A stretch of 6,433 nucleotides of DNA from an uncultured Clostridium sp. (GTDB lineage Bacteria; Bacillota; Clostridia; TANB77; CAG-508), in assembly GCA_946008205.1 (NCBI GenBank), contig CAMGAZ010000087.1, forward strand, positions 1 through 6,433, in the 5' to 3' direction. The notes below the pieces were generated by a model, which did not search any database, had not been told where the DNA came from, and was given only the letters and a program-made list of their open reading frames with translations. This document shows positions 1-5,762 of this stretch, one piece after another (within the stretch, counting starts at the first letter, position 1; each line of letters opens with the position of its first letter). Both the position numbers and the translations under genes were made by a program.

Positions 1-1
1 T

Positions 2-265
2 CAAAACCTCCTAAGAATCTATGAGCTAAAGCCGCTACCTTCCGATAATAGCGAAATTATTACCAACAATAGGCAAAAACAGCATATTATTTCGGCAATT
101 AAAGCCGTAAGTAAAGCAAAAGAAAGTGTAGAGACGGGTATGCCTATAGATATTACAGCAATTTGCTTAAAAGATATGCTAGGAGAGTTATCAGAAATAA
201 CAGGGGAAAACGTATCTGAAGATATAATAAATGAAATCTTCAAAAAATTTTGTCTAGGAAAATAG
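2..265 (+). CDS. mnmE: MnmE (TrmE), tRNA modification GTPase, C-terminal fragment
   Basis: MnmE is a potassium-activated GTPase that works with MnmG to install (carboxymethyl)aminomethyl groups at C5 of the wobble uridine (U34) of certain tRNAs. Only the last 87 codons are in the window; the N-terminal folate-binding domain and the G domain lie to the left. What is seen is the end of the helical domain: an ITNNRQ segment (family form ITN.R), a helix with ETGMPIDI, then GELSEITGENVSEDIINEIF and the diagnostic C-terminal FCLGK just before a TAG stop. FC(I/L/M)GK is the family's ending, with a cysteine important for the modification reaction. The first ~20 visible residues are less typical of the family, but the other two frames are closed there, so no frameshift is evident. 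The neighbour is mnmG, its functional partner, 222 bases downstream. Confidence 0.95.
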   Translation, partial: QNLLRIYELKPLPSDNSEIITNNRQKQHIISAIKAVSKAKESVETGMPIDITAICLKDMLGELSEITGENVSEDIINEIFKKFCLGK

Positions 266-268
266 AGA

Positions 269-288
269 AATGTCGAAAAATGTCGAAA
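269..288 (+). promoter_or_regulatory. Tandem Spo0A-box-like repeat in the mnmE-mnmG gap
   Basis: The 10-base unit AATGTCGAAA occurs twice, back to back, four bases after the mnmE stop codon. Each copy contains TGTCGAA (271-277 and 281-287), which is the consensus 0A box bound by phosphorylated Spo0A in endospore-forming Firmicutes. The copies are exactly one helical turn apart, so two DNA-binding domains would sit on the same face. A degenerate third copy (TATCGG, 290-295) follows. The rest of the gap up to the mnmG start at 488 holds two TTGACA hexamers (319-324 and 327-332) but no convincing -10 at normal spacing, and no supportable gene. Binding by Spo0A is inferred from the motif only; a chance tandem duplication is the alternative. 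Confidence 0.35.
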
Positions 289-487
289 ATATCGGTTCTG
301 AAAATGGAAAAAGAAAAATTGACATATTGACAATCATGAAAGGCAAAATAAGCCCTATAAGAACATCTTGAAATAATGCAATGACAAATAGACAATCTTT
401 TTCAAAAAAAGCAGTTTCCACGAAAGCTGATAATTCAGGAAAATTATAGTTAGTGAAAGAAAATAATAAAATAGAAGGAGTAATATA

Positions 488-2365
488 ATGAAATATGATG
501 CAGGAGAATACGATATAGCTGTTATTGGAGCTGGACATGCAGGATGCGAAGCAGCCTTAGCAACTGCTAGAATGGGAATGAGAACGTTGTTGTTTTCAAT
601 GAGCTTGGAGACTGTAGCTAATATGCCTTGCAACCCTCATATAGGAGGAAGCTCTAAAGGACATCTTGTTAGAGAAATTGACTGTTTGGGTGGAGAAATG
701 GGAAAGAATATAGATAAGACTTTCGTCCAAATCCGAATGTTAAATACTTCTAAGGGGCCAGCAGTACATTCTTTAAGAGCACAAGCTGATAGAAAAAAGT
801 ACCAAGTAGAAATGAAACATACATTAGAAAAACAAAAAAATCTATATCTAAAACAGGCTGAAATTGTGAATATCGGTGTTGAAAATGGAAGAGTGGCTAA
901 TGTAGAAACAAATGTTGGAGCTATATATAGAGTAAAAGAAGTTATACTATGTACAGGTACATATTTAAGAGGAAAAATATTTATAGGTGAGTCGTCCTTT
1001 GAAGGTGGACCGGATGGAGTATTTCCATCAAATAAACTGTCTGATGTATTAGAAAGACTAAAAATAAAGCTGGTAAGATTTAAAACTGGAACTCCAGCAA
1101 GAGTAAATAGAAACACAATAGATTTCTCGAAAATGGAAGTACAAAATGGCGATGAGAAAGTAGAGGCTTTTTCTTTTGACGACAAAATTGATAGTAAGGA
1201 AGAGCAATTACCATGCTATTTAACATATACAAACGATAAAACCCATGAAATTATAAGAAAAAATTTAAGTAGATCTCCTCTATATTCGGGGACTATAACG
1301 GGGACTGGACCAAGGTATTGTCCTTCGATAGAGGATAAGGTAGTAAGATTCGCTGATAAAGAGAGACATCAAGTTTTTATAGAACCGCTTGGAAGAGATA
1401 CAGACGAAATGTATGTTCAGGGAATGAGCTCTTCTTTACCAGAAGACGTTCAAATAGCCATGTATAGGACTTTACCAGGACTAGAACATGTAGAATTTAC
1501 GAGACCTGCGTATGCAATAGAATATGACTGTATAGATCCATCAATGCTTAAGCTATCGCTTGAATATAAAGATATAGATGGTATGTTTTTTGCAGGGCAA
1601 ATAAATGGAACATCTGGATATGAAGAGGCTGCAGCACAAGGGATTATTGCAGGGATAAATGCAGCAAGAAAATTACAAAAAAAGGAGCCATTAATCCTAG
1701 ATAGATCACAAGCGTATATTGGTGTTTTAATAGATGACATTGTTACAAAAGGAACAAATGAACCATATAGGATGATGACTTCAAGAGCTGAATACAGGCT
1801 TCTACTAAGGCAAGACAATGCCGACCTTAGATTACTAGAAATTGGACATGAAAATGGATTAATTTCTGATGAAAGGTATGATAAATTTCTAACAAAGAAA
1901 AAGCATATATACGAAGAAATAGATAGATTAAAGAGAACGACTGTAAGACCAACAGAAAAAGTAAATGAAATATTAACAAAATATAATTCTTCCAACATAA
2001 ATGCGGGAGTTAAGATGGCTGATTTATTAAAGCGAACGGAGATAAAATACGAATATTTAAAAGAAATTGATAGTAGTATGCCAGAATTAGACGAGGAAGA
2101 GGTAAAAGAAGTCGAAATACAAGTAAAATATGAAGGATACATTAGACTAGAAGAAGCTCAAGTTGAAAAATTTAGAAAACTTGAGAGTAAAAAATTGTCA
2201 GCAGAAATTGATTATTCAAAGATAAATGGGCTTAGACTTGAAGCGAGACAAAAACTAAATAAGATAAAACCAGAATCTGTTGGGCAAGCATCAAGAATAT
2301 CTGGAGTTTCACCAGCAGATATATCTGTTCTATTAATATATTTAGAGCAACTTAAAAGGAGATAA
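488..2365 (+). CDS. mnmG: MnmG (GidA), tRNA uridine-34 5-carboxymethylaminomethyl modification enzyme
   Basis: This is the FAD-dependent partner of MnmE in the cytoplasmic complex that adds (carboxymethyl)aminomethyl groups to U34 of certain tRNAs, using methylene-tetrahydrofolate as carbon donor. The 625 residues match the usual full length (about 630). The N-terminal FAD Rossmann motif GAGHAG is at 14-19. MPCNPHIGGSSKGHLVREID (46-65) holds Cys48, and GPRYCPSIEDK holds Cys278; these align with the catalytic cysteines 47 and 277 of E. coli MnmG. FFAGQINGTSGYEEAAAQG (367-385) is the second FAD-contacting signature, and TKGTNEPYRMMTSRAEYRLL follows. The C-terminal helical domain that docks MnmE ends with SVGQASRISGVSPADISVLL. 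The ATG at 488 has AAGGAG at 475-480, seven bases upstream. rsmG follows after two bases, so the two are probably co-transcribed. No key residue is missing. Confidence 0.98.
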   Translation: MKYDAGEYDIAVIGAGHAGCEAALATARMGMRTLLFSMSLETVANMPCNPHIGGSSKGHLVREIDCLGGEMGKNIDKTFVQIRMLNTSKGPAVHSLRAQADRKKYQVEMKHTLEKQKNLYLKQAEIVNIGVENGRVANVETNVGAIYRVKEVILCTGTYLRGKIFIGESSFEGGPDGVFPSNKLSDVLERLKIKLVRFKTGTPARVNRNTIDFSKMEVQNGDEKVEAFSFDDKIDSKEEQLPCYLTYTNDKTHEIIRKNLSRSPLYSGTITGTGPRYCPSIEDKVVRFADKERHQVFIEPLGRDTDEMYVQGMSSSLPEDVQIAMYRTLPGLEHVEFTRPAYAIEYDCIDPSMLKLSLEYKDIDGMFFAGQINGTSGYEEAAAQGIIAGINAARKLQKKEPLILDRSQAYIGVLIDDIVTKGTNEPYRMMTSRAEYRLLLRQDNADLRLLEIGHENGLISDERYDKFLTKKKHIYEEIDRLKRTTVRPTEKVNEILTKYNSSNINAGVKMADLLKRTEIKYEYLKEIDSSMPELDEEEVKEVEIQVKYEGYIRLEEAQVEKFRKLESKKLSAEIDYSKINGLRLEARQKLNKIKPESVGQASRISGVSPADISVLLIYLEQLKRR

Positions 2366-2367
2366 TA

Positions 2368-3084
2368 ATGGAATATAATGAGTTTGAACAAATTTTTAAG
2401 AATAGAGAAAAAGAAATTAATATTGATGTTTCTGATGAAAACATTAAAAGATTATATGATTATATGAAAACTTTAATAGATTGGAACAAAAAAATAAATC
2501 TTACTGCTATTACTGATGAAAAAGAGATTATTGAAAAACATTTTATAGACTCGTTAACGATATTAAACTATATTAAGGATAGCGATAAAGTGGTTGATGT
2601 TGGGACTGGCGCTGGTTTCCCAGGTGTTCCATTAGCTATTAACTCTGCAGCAAAAATTACTTTAATAGATTCGTTAAATAAAAGGATTAATTTTTTAAAT
2701 GAAGTAAAAAGCAAATTGAATTTAGATAATGTTCAGAATATTCATGGAAGAGCTGAAGAAATTGCAAGGGAAAAACAGCATAGAGAAAATTATGATGTTG
2801 CAGTATCGAGAGCTGTAGCACCGATGAATATATTAGCAGAGTACTTATTGCCATTTGTCAAAGTTGGAGGAATATGCATATGTATGAAAGGACCTAACAT
2901 TGAAGAAGAAATTCTTGACTCTAAAAATGCGGTGGAACTGTTAGGAGGAGAGGTTATCGACCAAGTCAATATGAAACTAAATGATGGAAACATTAGTAGA
3001 AATTTGATTATCATACAAAAAGTTAAACTTACAGCGGATAGATATCCTAGAAGACCTGGTGTGCCTGAAAAACAGCCATTATAG
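2368..3084 (+). CDS. rsmG: RsmG (GidB), 16S rRNA (guanine-N7)-methyltransferase
   Basis: RsmG uses S-adenosylmethionine to methylate N7 of the guanine equivalent to G527 of E. coli 16S rRNA, in the 530 loop of the decoding site; loss in several bacteria gives low-level streptomycin resistance. The 238 residues match the family's usual length. Visible marks are WNKKINLTA (39-47), HFIDSL (58-63), the SAM-binding loop VVDVGTGAGFPG (75-86), VSRAVAP (146-152), and the conserved C-terminus YPRRPGVPEKQPL (226-238). The ATG lies two bases after the mnmG stop. Its ribosome binding site AAAGGAG (2355-2361) is inside the end of mnmG, so translation is likely coupled. Transcription probably comes from mnmG or further upstream, since there is no room for a promoter between them. 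Confidence 0.97.
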   Translation: MEYNEFEQIFKNREKEINIDVSDENIKRLYDYMKTLIDWNKKINLTAITDEKEIIEKHFIDSLTILNYIKDSDKVVDVGTGAGFPGVPLAINSAAKITLIDSLNKRINFLNEVKSKLNLDNVQNIHGRAEEIAREKQHRENYDVAVSRAVAPMNILAEYLLPFVKVGGICICMKGPNIEEEILDSKNAVELLGGEVIDQVNMKLNDGNISRNLIIIQKVKLTADRYPRRPGVPEKQPL

Positions 3085-3129
3085 TAATAAAAGTAATACA
3101 AAAAATATCACAAAAATTAATATTTTTTA

Positions 3130-3158
3130 TTGACATATTAGTAATATTCATATATTAT
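3130..3158 (+). promoter_or_regulatory. Sigma-A-type promoter of parA-parB
   Basis: A perfect -35 TTGACA (3130-3135), a 17-base spacer and a -10 TATTAT (3153-3158) precede parA in the 109-base gap after rsmG. Transcription would start near 3165, leaving a leader of about 30 bases before the TTG start codon at 3194. The AGGAGGG ribosome binding site (3181-3187) is strong. This promoter lets parAB be expressed independently of mnmG-rsmG. The whole element lies inside the palindrome listed separately. Confidence 0.75.
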
Positions 3159-3166
3159 TAATATGT
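3133..3166. repeat. 34-bp imperfect palindrome covering the parA promoter (candidate operator)
   Basis: The left arm ACATATTAGTAATAT (3133-3147) and the right arm ATATTATTAATATGT (3152-3166) are reverse complements at 14 of 15 positions, around a four-base centre TCAT. The single mismatch is at 3141/3158. The dyad begins inside the -35 hexamer, contains the -10, and ends at the expected transcription start, which is where a repressor would act. Because the start point is at its far end, it is not a hairpin of the parA mRNA itself. The sequence is almost entirely A and T, which raises the chance of accidental symmetry. Autoregulation by ParA or ParB, or binding by another dimeric regulator, is an inference. 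Confidence 0.5.
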
Positions 3167-3193
3167 TATTTTTTACACATAGGAGGGATAAAT

Positions 3194-3997
3194 TTGGGAA
3201 AAGTAATATCAATAGCAAACCAAAAAGGTGGAGTTGGAAAAACAACAACATCAATTAATTTAAGTACTATTTTGGCTAAAAAAGGTAAGAAAGTTCTACT
3301 TATAGATGCAGACCCACAAGGCAATGGTACCAGCGGTTTGGGAATAAATAAAGAACAAAAGTTCTCTGTTTATGATGTATTAATTGAGGACATTGAAGTG
3401 GAAAATACATTACAAAAAACTCTAGTTAAAAACTTGGATTTATGTCCATCAAATATAAATTTAGCTGGAGCTGAAGTGCAACTAGTTTCTATGGAAGACA
3501 GAGAATATAGACTAAAAACAAAATTAGATATTATAAAAAATAAATATGATTATATAATTATAGATTGTCCACCATCATTGGGATTAGTTACGCTGAATGC
3601 TTTTACTGCCTCTGATAGCGTTTTAATTCCTGTTCAATGCGAATACTATGCATTGGAAGGATTAGGGCAATTATTAAATACAATAGAATTAGTTAAAAAA
3701 CACATGAATAAAGATTTAAGAATAGAAGGTGCGTTGCTTACAATGTATGATGCAAGGACGAATTTATCAAATCAAGTAGTGAAAGAGGTAAAGAGATATT
3801 TTGAGGATAAAGTATATAAAAATGTTATTCCGAGAAATGTAAAGCTTAGTGAAGCTCCTAGTTATGGAATGCCTATTACAATGTATGACCCAAGATCAAA
3901 AGGAGCAAAGAGCTATGAGAAATTCGCTAAAGAATTTTTAAAGAAGAATGAAGAAGAGTCAAAAGCTGCAAGACATATGAAAAAGGAGGAAAAATAG
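3194..3997 (+). CDS. parA: ParA/Soj chromosome-partitioning ATPase
   Basis: ParA (Soj) is a Walker-type ATPase that binds DNA non-specifically as an ATP dimer. It is stimulated by ParB and helps move the replication origins apart; in Bacillus, Soj also controls DnaA. The 267 residues begin MGKVISIANQ, followed by the deviant Walker A KGGVGKTT (11-18, with signature Lys11 and catalytic Lys16). The A' motif DADPQGN is at 38-44 and Walker B IIIDCPPSLG at 121-130. IPRNVKLSEAPSYGMPI (212-228) is the conserved C-terminal region. The start codon is TTG; it is chosen because GGAGGG sits six bases upstream and the N-terminus is canonical, with no in-frame ATG upstream that has a ribosome binding site. 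The tail after residue 250 is lysine- and glutamate-rich. parB follows after two bases. The chromosomal rather than plasmid type is inferred from the mnmG-rsmG neighbours. Confidence 0.96.
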   Translation: MGKVISIANQKGGVGKTTTSINLSTILAKKGKKVLLIDADPQGNGTSGLGINKEQKFSVYDVLIEDIEVENTLQKTLVKNLDLCPSNINLAGAEVQLVSMEDREYRLKTKLDIIKNKYDYIIIDCPPSLGLVTLNAFTASDSVLIPVQCEYYALEGLGQLLNTIELVKKHMNKDLRIEGALLTMYDARTNLSNQVVKEVKRYFEDKVYKNVIPRNVKLSEAPSYGMPITMYDPRSKGAKSYEKFAKEFLKKNEEESKAARHMKKEEK

Positions 3998-3999
3998 TA

Positions 4000-4857
4000 A
4001 TGGCTAAAAAAACAGGGTTAGGAAAAGGATTAGATGCTTTATTTAGCGATAATATAAAAATTGAGGATGAAATAGCAGAAGGAGAAGTTGTACAACAAAT
4101 AAAGATAACAGATATAGAACCTAATAGAGATCAGCCTAGAAAAAAATTTGATGAGGAAAAACTAAATGAGTTAGCCACATCAATAAAACAATATGGAGTA
4201 ATACAACCAATCATCGTTACGCCTAAAGATGAATACTACCAAATTATTGCAGGCGAAAGAAGATGGAGAGCTGCAAAGAAGGCAGGATTGACCGAAATGC
4301 CTTGCTTGGTAAGAACTAAGACAGAACAAGAAAATAGAGAAATAGCACTTATAGAGAATATACAAAGAGAGAACTTGAATCCTATAGAAAAAGCTAGAGG
4401 ATTAAGAAGGCTATTAGATGATTACGGATTGACTCAACAAGAATTAGCGGACAAGCTTGGAATGAGCAGAAGTGGATTGACTAACAATGTAAGAATTTTA
4501 AATTTAGATCCAAGAGTAATCGATCTTGTTTTAGAATATAACTTTAGCGAAAGACAATGCAGAGAGTTAATGAAAGTTCAAGATCCAGATAAACAATACA
4601 AGCTAGCACTAGGTGTAGTAGAATATGGCGATAAGTATGATGAATTAGAAAGAAAAATAAATAATGATAGACAATTACCAAAGAGGGATATAGAAAAGGC
4701 ACAAAAATACCAAGCTATATATAGGGATATAGAAAATTCTTTCCAGGGATTTTTTGGAACCAAGGTAAAATTAGAGGCAGGAAAAAGGAAAGGGAAGATA
4801 GTTATTGAATACAATTCAAATGACGACTTAGAAAGGATTTTGAACTTAATAAAATAG
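4000..4857 (+). CDS. parB: ParB/Spo0J chromosome-partitioning protein, parS-binding CTPase
   Basis: ParB (Spo0J) binds parS sites near the origin, hydrolyses CTP as a sliding clamp, stimulates ParA and recruits the SMC condensin. The 285 residues show all expected parts. The N-terminal MAKKTGLGKGLDALFSDN tag resembles the ParA-stimulating peptide. The CTP-binding domain has PNRDQPRKKFDEEKLNELA, AGERRWRAAKKAG with the GERRWRA motif at 85-91, and ENIQRENLNPIEKA (119-132). The helix-turn-helix region TQQELADKLGMSRSGLTNNV (145-164) contacts parS. The C-terminal dimerisation domain is near 230-285, with FFGTKVKLEAGKRKGKIVIE. The ATG follows the parA stop by two bases, and its ribosome binding site AAAGGAGG lies in the parA end, so translation is probably coupled. 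Placement next to parA and rsmG favours ParB over its paralogue Noc. Confidence 0.96.
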   Translation: MAKKTGLGKGLDALFSDNIKIEDEIAEGEVVQQIKITDIEPNRDQPRKKFDEEKLNELATSIKQYGVIQPIIVTPKDEYYQIIAGERRWRAAKKAGLTEMPCLVRTKTEQENREIALIENIQRENLNPIEKARGLRRLLDDYGLTQQELADKLGMSRSGLTNNVRILNLDPRVIDLVLEYNFSERQCRELMKVQDPDKQYKLALGVVEYGDKYDELERKINNDRQLPKRDIEKAQKYQAIYRDIENSFQGFFGTKVKLEAGKRKGKIVIEYNSNDDLERILNLIK

Positions 4858-4872
4858 AAAGGAATTATATGT

Positions 4873-5355
4873 ATGAAGCTGAATTTCGAGTTTAATATAT
4901 TTAATGTCATATTATTAGTTATTAATATATTAGTATTAATCATATATATATTAAATTCTATAAAGTTAAGTAAATTAAGAAAAAACTATGCTGATTTTAT
5001 GACAAAATTAGGAAAAGGTAATAACATAAATGATATGTTAGAAAGTTATGTAAAAAGCGTAGAAGAAATAAAAAAAGAGAATACTGAAATAGAACAATAT
5101 TGCAAAAAAATAGATGAAGATTCTAAACAAAACTTAAAGAAAATAGGCATGATAAGATATAATGCATACAAAGACACAGGAAGTAATCTTAGTTTCGCAT
5201 TGGCAATACTTAATGATAATAATACTGGAATAGTTCTAAACGGAATATATGGAAGAGATACGTCGAATATATATGCAAAACCGGTTGTAGAAGGAAAGTC
5301 TGAATATGCTTTATCAAAGGAAGAAAAAGAAGCAATTGAAAAGGCAACAAAGTAA
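4873..5355 (+). CDS. DUF4446 family membrane-anchored protein of unknown function
   Basis: The function is not known. The 160-residue protein has one hydrophobic segment at about 9-31, rich in Ile, Leu and Val, followed by the basic stretch KLSKLRKNY. This suggests an N-terminal anchor with the rest in the cytoplasm. Residues about 50-90 are charged and look coiled-coil-like. The conserved core is RYNAYKDTGSNLSFALAILN (95-114), then GIVLNGIYGRDTSNIYAKPV (119-138), ending in LSKEEKEAIEKA. I recognise this pattern as the DUF4446 family. The gene starts 15 bases after parB, with AAAGGAA (4858-4864) eight bases before the ATG. An overlapping ATG at 4869 is in another frame. The hairpin straight after the stop codon indicates it is the last gene of a parA-parB-DUF4446 unit. 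A role linking the partition complex to the membrane is conjecture. Confidence 0.85.
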   Translation: MKLNFEFNIFNVILLVINILVLIIYILNSIKLSKLRKNYADFMTKLGKGNNINDMLESYVKSVEEIKKENTEIEQYCKKIDEDSKQNLKKIGMIRYNAYKDTGSNLSFALAILNDNNTGIVLNGIYGRDTSNIYAKPVVEGKSEYALSKEEKEAIEKATK

Positions 5356-5387
5356 TAGCTTAACATAATTAAGCTATTTGCTTTGAA
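5354..5387 (+). terminator. Hairpin terminator after the DUF4446 gene
   Basis: AATAGCTTAA (5354-5363) and TTAAGCTATT (5369-5378) form a perfect 10-bp stem with a five-base loop CATAA. It begins within the stop codon of the DUF4446 gene. The following T-run is weak (TT, GC, TTT), so termination may be partial. It lies between the end of the parAB unit and a new promoter, which fits the role. Confidence 0.6.
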
Positions 5388-5400
5388 TGCCACTATTTGA

Positions 5401-5462
5401 AATAAAAATAAAAATAAAATGTGCCAATATTGTTGACAAGTAAGATACTTTTATGGTATTAT
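5401..5462 (+). promoter_or_regulatory. Strong tRNA promoter with A-tract UP-like element
   Basis: TTGACA (5433-5438) and TATTAT (5457-5462) are separated by 18 bases. TGG directly before the -10 gives an extended -10 (TGn). Upstream, AATAAA is repeated three times (5401-5420). This A-rich stretch is roughly 49 to 68 bases before the expected start near 5469, the region where UP elements of stable-RNA promoters bind the RNA polymerase alpha subunit. The first tRNA begins at 5485. The rest of the 130-base gap between the DUF4446 gene and the tRNA holds no gene. Confidence 0.75.
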
Positions 5463-5473
5463 ATAACTTGTCA
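5434..5473. repeat. Inverted repeat flanking the tRNA promoter core
   Basis: TGACAAGT (5434-5441) and ACTTGTCA (5466-5473) are perfect 8-bp inverted repeats, 24 bases apart. The left arm overlaps the -35 hexamer and the right arm covers the expected start point. A second, shorter pair ATAC (5445-5448) and GTAT (5456-5459) lies inside. The right arm is also part of an 11-base palindrome CTTGTCACAAG (5467-5477). It could be an operator or a matter of chance; no regulator is recognised. Confidence 0.35.
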
Positions 5474-5484
5474 CAAGATGATAT

Positions 5485-5576
<92 letters not shown>

Positions 5577-5596
5577 TTTTTTTTATAAGAATACAA

Positions 5597-5687
5597 GGAG
5601 CAGTACCCAAGTGGTTGAAGGGGGCAGTTTGCTAAACTGCTAGGGTTCGTAAGGGCCGCGGAGGTTCAAATCCTCTCTGTTCCGCCA
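5597..5687 (+). tRNA. tRNA-Ser (anticodon GCU)
   Basis: A class II tRNA that decodes AGC and AGU serine codons. The acceptor stem GGAGCAG/CTGTTCC (5597-5603 with 5677-5683) includes one G-T pair and is followed by discriminator G and CCA (5685-5687). The D stem is CCC/GGG. The anticodon stem GCAGT/ACTGC encloses TTGCTAA, with anticodon GCT at 5631-5633. The T arm is GGAGG-TTCAAAT-CCTCT. A long variable region (5641-5659) fits serine. It lies 20 bases after the tRNA-Ser(UGA) gene and directly before a terminator, so both are probably processed from one transcript. Confidence 0.96.
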
Positions 5688-5719
5688 AAATATCAGGAGT
5701 TATTTCCTGATATTTTTTT
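5688..5719 (+). terminator. Rho-independent terminator of the tRNA-Ser pair
   Basis: AAATATCAGGA (5688-5698) and TCCTGATATTT (5705-5715) form a perfect 11-bp stem with a six-base loop, and the T-run continues to 5719. It begins immediately after the CCA of tRNA-Ser(GCU), so the end of the tRNA transcript lies close to the mature 3' end. Confidence 0.9.
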
Positions 5720-5728
5720 ATAAAAAAT

Positions 5729-5762
5729 AAATGCTAGATTTATCTAGCATTTTCTTTTTTTT
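5729..5762. terminator. Second, bidirectional terminator between convergent genes
   Basis: AAATGCTAGA (5729-5738) and TCTAGCATTT (5743-5752) form a 10-bp stem with a four-base loop. On the plus strand it is followed by C and a run of nine T (5754-5762), making a backup terminator for the tRNAs. On the minus strand it is followed by a T-rich stretch and would end the helicase-loader transcript. The minus-strand stop codon (5746-5744) lies in the loop-side half of this stem, so the coding region runs into its own terminator. Confidence 0.85.

Noticed and set aside
2..70. Frameshift near the left edge of mnmE, where the first ~20 residues look atypical
   Set aside because: Both other frames are closed by stops within the first 25 bases and the visible frame runs without a break into conserved sequence, so divergence is the simpler reading.
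319..361. Tandem TTGACA hexamers (319-324, 327-332) as a promoter for mnmG
   Set aside because: No -10-like hexamer lies at 16-18 bases from either; the nearest good one, TATAAG at 356, is 23 bases away. A promoter may still exist but I cannot support its position.
270..371. A 33-codon plus-strand frame just after mnmE (starts MSKNVENIG), with AGGAAA eight bases upstream
   Set aside because: It is short, its start overlaps the tandem repeat, and it has no recognisable domain. It could be a leader peptide but nothing beyond the weak ribosome binding site supports it.
488..3101. Long minus-strand frames opposite mnmG and rsmG
   Set aside because: They are shadows of strongly conserved plus-strand genes, with no ribosome binding sites or recognisable domains.
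3100..3128. AAAAAATAT / ATATTTTTT inverted repeat after rsmG as a terminator
   Set aside because: The 9-bp stem has only A-T pairs with an 11-base loop, so it would be a very weak hairpin; it may reflect base composition alone.
3194..4857. A parS site in or near parAB
   Set aside because: I looked for the Firmicute parS core (TGTTTCACGTGAAACA, with CACGTG at its centre) across the window and saw no match. Sites may lie elsewhere near the origin.
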